Shown: positions 7,001 to 9,610 of the stretch, piece by piece
Layout: each line of letters starts with the position of its first letter
How positions within the stretch are numbered: the first letter of the stretch is position 1
Source: RGIG5057 sp964642045
GTDB taxonomy: Bacteria > Bacillota > Clostridia > TANB77 > CAG-465
Assembly (NCBI GenBank): GCA_964642045.1
Contig: CAZXLZ010000047.1
Location: 1-9,610 of the forward strand
DNA length: 9,610 bases
Reading direction: 5' to 3'
Position numbers and translations under genes: made by a program
The notes under the pieces: model-generated
What the model was told of the DNA's origin: nothing
What the model saw: the letters and a program-made list of their open reading frames with translations, nothing else
The model's database searches: none

Positions 7001-7262
7001 ACTTTCTTATTCCAAGTTTTGCAATGATATCTCTGTATCTTTCGATATCTCTGTCTTGAAGATAATCTAAAAGTTTTCTTCTTTTACTTACCATCATAAA
7101 TAGCCCACGTCTAGAATGATTATCTTTCTTATGAACTTTTAGATGTTCAGTAAGTTCAGTAATTCTTTCTGTAAGTAGTGCTATTTGTACTTCTGCACTT
7201 CCAGTATCATGTTTTTTCTTTGCATAAGTAGTAAGTATCTCTGCCTTTCTTTCTTTAGTCAT
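6999..7262 (-). CDS. rpsO: 30S ribosomal protein S15
   Basis: This primary 16S rRNA-binding protein organises the central domain of the small subunit, at the three-way junction of helices 20-22. It is 87 residues long, matching the usual 88-89. TGSAEVQIALLTERI (20-34) and HKKDNHSRRGLFMMVSKRR (44-62) are the family signatures, including the RNA-contacting His/Asp/Ser stretch. ATG 7262 is preceded by a full AGGAGG (7271-7276) at 8 nt spacing. It follows the M23 peptidase gene on the same strand with a 103-nt gap, and is closed immediately by a terminator. The pnp gene that often follows rpsO is not here. Regulation is probably by its own product through the leader described separately. Confidence 0.97.
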   Translation of the reverse strand: MTKERKAEILTTYAKKKHDTGSAEVQIALLTERITELTEHLKVHKKDNHSRRGLFMMVSKRRKLLDYLQDRDIERYRDIIAKLGIRK

Positions 7263-7268
7263 TTTTCT

Positions 7269-7328
7269 TTCCTCCTTTTTCTAAACTACGCCTTAAACCA
7301 AGAAATAATGCGAGGAACATTTATTTCT
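7269..7328 (-). ncRNA. Putative rpsO leader: pseudoknot that captures the Shine-Dalgarno (S15 autoregulation)
   Basis: On the minus-strand RNA, AGAAAUAAAUG (7328-7318) pairs with CAUUAUUUCU (7310-7301) in a 10-bp stem with one bulged A. The 7-nt loop is UUCCUCG (7317-7311). Its UUCCUC is exactly complementary to GAGGAA (7274-7269) inside the rpsO Shine-Dalgarno, after a 26-nt linker. Loop-to-Shine-Dalgarno pairing would form an H-type pseudoknot over the ribosome binding site. E. coli rpsO is known to be repressed by S15 through a pseudoknot at this place, and other bacteria use unrelated S15 leader folds. The complementarity is seen; S15 binding is inferred. I did not identify the S15-recognition bases (G-U/G-C motif or three-way junction). 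Confidence 0.5.
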
Positions 7329-7336
7329 GAGTAAAA

Positions 7337-7370
7337 GGTAATATATGTAAAACAATTTCTTGTTATTACC
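7337..7370 (-). terminator. Possible weak terminator or leader hairpin after the M23 peptidase gene
   Basis: On the minus strand GGTAATA (7370-7364) and TATTACC (7343-7337) form a 7-bp stem that overlaps the peptidase stop codon. An inner ACAA/UUGU helix with a GAAA loop can stack inside it, leaving an 8-nt bulge on one side. Only TTTTAC follows, so termination would be weak. It may serve to limit read-through into rpsO or to stabilise the 3' end. The same bases hold the candidate rpsO -10, so the two interpretations compete. Confidence 0.25.
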
Positions 7371-7391
7371 TAAAATATGGATATGGGTCAA
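7363..7391 (-). promoter_or_regulatory. Candidate rpsO promoter inside the end of the M23 peptidase gene
   Basis: Minus-strand TTGACC (complement of 7386-7391) lies 17 bp before TAATAA (complement of 7363-7368). The -35 is good and the -10 is imperfect. A start near 7356 would give a leader of about 94 nt containing the whole predicted pseudoknot. rpsO could instead, or also, be read from the strong promoter of the peptidase gene. Confidence 0.35.
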
Positions 7392-8364
7392 CAGCAACAC
7401 CATTTATTCTTATCTCAAAGTGTAAGTGGTTACCAGTAGAGTTACCTGTTGTTCCTTCTGCTGCAATAGTTTGCCCCATAGTAACTGTATCACCTGCTTT
7501 AACATAAAGAGCACTACAGTGAGCATACCAAGTTGCTACTCCATTGCCATGGTCTACTTTAAGCATGTAACCATATGCACCACCCCAACCTGAGAATGTA
7601 ACCAAACCAGATTTATATGCATATATTGGATCTCCTCCTCTACCTGCTATATCCATTCCAGTATGTAGTGATCCCCATCTGTAACCAAATGGTGAAGATA
7701 TATAAGTTGCTGTAGTTGGCCAAACTCCACCTTGAGCTGCAGCAGCTGCTGCTACATCAACAGATACAGTTTTATTTGTTGTATTAGATGTATAATCATA
7801 TGAAACTTTTGGCACTTCAACTGGTTTATTTTTTTCTATTACATCATCAACTATACTAGTTGCAGTCTCACCAGAAGTAAGATCTCCTATTTCTGATACT
7901 TTTTCTTCAACTATAGATGTCTTAACATCAGGAACTTCCTCTGCAAGCTCAGCAATTCTATACGTGGCATCATCTTTGTTTTGGAAAGTCATTTTCTCCT
8001 CATCATCGATTTTAACCTTATATATAGTATATTCTGTTTTTATATACCCATTTAAACTTGCATATACATCCTGTGATGCTATTAAAGAATCTTTTATATA
8101 ACATTTTTCAAAAACTGGTTCTTCTTCTAAATATACCTTAGCGTCAGATGCCACATTCATCTTATCTATAATTAAAGTGTTATATACATCTTCAAATTCT
8201 TCATCATCACTAAAATAGCCCACAAATTCATCTTTTATTCTAACTTCATATGTTGGTCTATATTTATTTAAAACAGTAATTACCACCGCTGCAAATATCA
8301 AAACTAATAAAAATGTTGCAGAAAATATAAAACGTAGCGTGCTCAGCACACCTTTCTTTTCCAT
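7366..8364 (-). CDS. Membrane-anchored M23 family peptidoglycan metallopeptidase
   Basis: A predicted zinc endopeptidase (LytM/lysostaphin type) that would cut peptide cross-bridges in peptidoglycan outside the membrane. Of 332 residues, an N-terminal transmembrane segment lies at about 12-32 with a short cytoplasmic tail. An acidic region (about 35-180) follows, beginning with EVRIKDEFVGYFSDDEEF; it resembles the spacer regions that precede LysM/G5 modules in other Firmicute M23 proteins, but I see neither module here. An alanine-rich linker (205-210) leads into the catalytic domain (about 215-332): SPFGYRWG (224-231), HTGMD (234-238), YAHCS (280-284) and HLHFE (313-317). Zinc ligands would be H234, D238 and H315, with H282 and H313 catalytic; all are present, so activity is likely. 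ATG 8364 is the first possible start after an in-frame stop; AAGGTG is a rather distant 12 nt upstream. It could be a cell-division or elongation hydrolase. Confidence 0.92.
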   Translation of the reverse strand: MEKKGVLSTLRFIFSATFLLVLIFAAVVITVLNKYRPTYEVRIKDEFVGYFSDDEEFEDVYNTLIIDKMNVASDAKVYLEEEPVFEKCYIKDSLIASQDVYASLNGYIKTEYTIYKVKIDDEEKMTFQNKDDATYRIAELAEEVPDVKTSIVEEKVSEIGDLTSGETATSIVDDVIEKNKPVEVPKVSYDYTSNTTNKTVSVDVAAAAAAQGGVWPTTATYISSPFGYRWGSLHTGMDIAGRGGDPIYAYKSGLVTFSGWGGAYGYMLKVDHGNGVATWYAHCSALYVKAGDTVTMGQTIAAEGTTGNSTGNHLHFEIRINGVAVDPYPYFR

Positions 8365-8403
8365 AACTATTTATTGCACCTTCCTTAAATTTGATACTGG
8401 GAT

Positions 8404-8432
8404 ATTATAGCACAAAATATTTTAATTGTCAA
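8404..8432 (-). promoter_or_regulatory. Consensus sigma-A promoter for the M23 peptidase gene
   Basis: On the minus strand a perfect TTGACA (complement of 8427-8432) is followed, 17 bp later, by a perfect TATAAT (complement of 8404-8409). The expected start near 8397 leaves a leader of about 33 nt before ATG 8364. A fully consensus promoter suggests high output or control by a repressor. Confidence 0.9.
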
Positions 8433-8435
8433 TTA
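8423..8435. repeat. Palindrome over the -35 of the M23 peptidase promoter
   Basis: TAATTG-T-CAATTA is a perfect 6-bp dyad around one central base and covers the entire -35 hexamer. This position would suit a repressor site. The arms are short and AT-rich, so chance is possible in this background. Confidence 0.3.
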
Positions 8436-8603
8436 CATAATATTCCATATATTTCATTTATGTTAAAGCAATATCACTAAATATTTTATTCTATTAGCTT
8501 AAAATTAATTACTATATCAAACTTTTTAACATTATATCACAACATATATTTTTTTCAAGATAAAAAAATTTTTATGCAATTTTACATAAATTTAACTTTT
8601 TCT
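8433..8603. other. AT-rich spacer between divergent promoters; no gene seen
   Basis: The gap from 8365 to 8677 (313 bp) holds two divergent promoters, for the M23 peptidase gene (minus) and the NfeD gene (plus), and this spacer. The spacer has runs of A and T, short imperfect repeats and stops in all frames at short intervals. I see no small gene with a ribosome binding site and no convincing RNA structure in it. Confidence 0.6.
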
Positions 8604-8632
8604 TTGATTTTAAACAAATAATATAGTATAAT
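8604..8632 (+). promoter_or_regulatory. Sigma-A promoter for the NfeD-SPFH operon
   Basis: TTGATT (8604-8609) and TATAAT (8627-8632) are spaced by 17 bp. Transcription would begin near 8639, and the leader ends in AAAGGGGG (8663-8670), 7 nt before ATG 8678. Confidence 0.85.
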
Positions 8633-8677
8633 AGTTACAGTGAAATATATATATGTATAAAGAAAGGGGGATTTTAT

Positions 8678-9106
8678 ATGGAGGCTTGGATAATTTGGCT
8701 AATTTTAAGTGGCATTTTCTTTATACTAGAAATATTTACAGTATCATTTATGATGTTTTGGCCTGGTGTAGCTGCATTCATTTCTACACTACTTGCAATA
8801 ATTGGGCTACCGACTCAAGTACAAATAATAGTTTTCTCTATTTTAAGTATTCTACTTATTGTATTTACAAAACCTCTTACTAAAAAATTATTCAAATCTA
8901 GCAATGTAAATACAAATATAGATAATGTAATTGGTAAGGAAGGACTTGTTATAAAAGAAATTGATAACTTAAATAGAAAAGGTCAAGTAAAAGTAGACGG
9001 AGAAATTTGGACTGCTATTAGTAGTACAGGCGATAAAATATCACAAGATTTAGTTATAAAAGTAGTTGGCGTTGATGGCGTAAAACTAATTGTTGAAAAG
9101 GTTTAA
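8678..9106 (+). CDS. NfeD family membrane protein
   Basis: This 142-residue protein has three hydrophobic helices (about 4-25, 28-44 and 48-64) and then a soluble OB-fold-like NfeD C-terminal domain (about 80-142). Typical phrases of that domain are IGKEGLVIKEIDNLNRKGQ (85-103), VKVDGEIWTA (104-113) and VVGVDGVKLIVE (129-140). NfeD proteins sit in the membrane beside SPFH/stomatin-type proteins and are thought to help them in membrane organisation or quality control; E. coli YbbJ beside QmcA is the closest arrangement I know. This is the short form, without the N-terminal ClpP-like serine protease of long NfeD. The ATG at 8678 has the strong AAAGGGGG site. An overlapping frame from ATG 8653 lacks a ribosome binding site and family features. 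Confidence 0.9.
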   Translation: MEAWIIWLILSGIFFILEIFTVSFMMFWPGVAAFISTLLAIIGLPTQVQIIVFSILSILLIVFTKPLTKKLFKSSNVNTNIDNVIGKEGLVIKEIDNLNRKGQVKVDGEIWTAISSTGDKISQDLVIKVVGVDGVKLIVEKV

Positions 9107-9128
9107 TAAAAAAGGGAGGAGAATTTTT

Positions 9129-9610
9129 ATGATACCATTTTTTATAATTTTATTAGTGCTTGTTGCAATCGTACTTTTATTCTCTATAAAAGTAGTAAAA
9201 CAAGCAGAAGTATATATCATCGAAAGATTTGGTAAATACTATAAAACTGCTACAGCTGGTCTTAATATTATAGTACCATTTGTAGACAAAGTTAGAGCTG
9301 TTGTTAGCTTAAAACAACAAACTATGGATGTTCCACCACAAGGAGTTATAACAAAAGATAACGTTACAATAACAATTGATACTGTTGTTTTCTATCAAAT
9401 AATGGATCCTGTTAAGGCTGTTTATGAAATTGAAAACATGCAAAAAGGTATTGGATATCTAGCAATTACAACAATAAGAGATATTGTTGGTAAAATGGAT
9501 CTTGATAGCACATTTAGTTCAAGAGATTCTATAAATATCCAGCTTCGTGAAGTTCTTGATGAAGCAACAGACAAATGGGGATGTAAAATAGATAGAGTTG
9601 AAATAAAAGA
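9129..9610 (+). CDS. SPFH/stomatin-like (band 7) membrane protein, 3' end outside window
   Basis: The open frame begins at ATG 9129 and is still open at the right edge (160 complete codons). It is missing from 9611 onward. A single N-terminal transmembrane segment (about 3-20) is followed by the SPFH domain: IIERFGKYYKTATAGLNIIV (30-49), then DVPPQGVITKDNVTITIDT, YQIMDPVKAVYEIEN and, near the edge, LREVLDEATDKWG and IDRVEIK. These match prokaryotic stomatin/QmcA-type proteins, which oligomerise on the membrane and form scaffold assemblies. The ribosome binding site GGGAGGAG (9114-9121) lies 7 nt before the start, 22 nt after the NfeD gene, so both are one operon. HflC/HflK-type FtsH partners share the fold, but the NfeD neighbour argues for the stomatin/QmcA type. 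Confidence 0.92.
   Translation, partial: MIPFFIILLVLVAIVLLFSIKVVKQAEVYIIERFGKYYKTATAGLNIIVPFVDKVRAVVSLKQQTMDVPPQGVITKDNVTITIDTVVFYQIMDPVKAVYEIENMQKGIGYLAITTIRDIVGKMDLDSTFSSRDSINIQLREVLDEATDKWGCKIDRVEIK

Noticed and set aside
8433..8603. ACATAA...TTATGT and A/T-run repeats as a regulatory structure
   Set aside because: Arms of only 6 bp over a 17-nt gap in very AT-rich DNA are expected by chance.
8653..8883. Plus-strand open frame overlapping the NfeD start
   Set aside because: No ribosome binding site precedes ATG 8653, and the overlapping frame encodes a recognisable NfeD protein.
1..9610. Mobile element, CRISPR array, tRNA or defence/toxin-antitoxin system
   Set aside because: No transposase or integrase, no spaced direct repeats, no cloverleaf-like sequence, and no gene pair of known defence type were seen on either strand.

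Overview
The window is strongly AT-rich and carries compact operons, AGGAGG-type ribosome binding sites and near-consensus sigma-A promoters. Together with an rpsO / hisS-aspS / M23 peptidase / NfeD-SPFH gene set and a surface protein with a pilin-like N-terminus followed by Fn3/Ig-like repeats, this suggests a low-GC Gram-positive member of the Clostridia, probably an uncultured gut lineage. The clade assignment is inference from gene content and composition.

Layout, left to right. (1) Positions 1-1570, minus strand: the N-terminal part of a large cell-surface protein that runs off the left edge. It has a pilin-like hydrophobic N-terminus, then at least three beta-sandwich-like repeats. (2) Positions 1763-6380, minus strand: a four-gene operon transcribed hisS, aspS, gpsA, trmR-like O-methyltransferase. 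Gaps are 3, 15 and 10 nt, and it ends in a hairpin terminator at about 1665-1704. It combines two aminoacyl-tRNA synthetases and a likely tRNA-modification enzyme with the enzyme that makes sn-glycerol 3-phosphate for phospholipids. No T-box leader is visible before hisS. (3) Positions 6508-6999, plus strand: a lone, unrecognised four-helix membrane protein with its own strong promoter. It shares a bidirectional terminator with the convergent rpsO. (4) Positions 6999-8432, minus strand: a membrane-anchored M23 metallopeptidase with a perfect TTGACA-17-TATAAT promoter, then rpsO (ribosomal protein S15). The rpsO leader can fold into a hairpin whose loop is complementary to the rpsO Shine-Dalgarno, a pseudoknot-type arrangement suited to S15 autoregulation. 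(5) Positions 8604-9610, plus strand: an NfeD-family membrane protein followed 22 nt later by an SPFH/stomatin-like protein that runs off the right edge.

Most of this is core housekeeping. I see no mobile element, CRISPR array, tRNA or defence system. The observations most worth following are the S15 leader pseudoknot, the pilin-like surface protein that lacks the usual Glu at +5, the unusual hisS start region (no T-box, a dyad over the Shine-Dalgarno next to an extended -10), the divergent helix in GpsA, and the orphan membrane protein.
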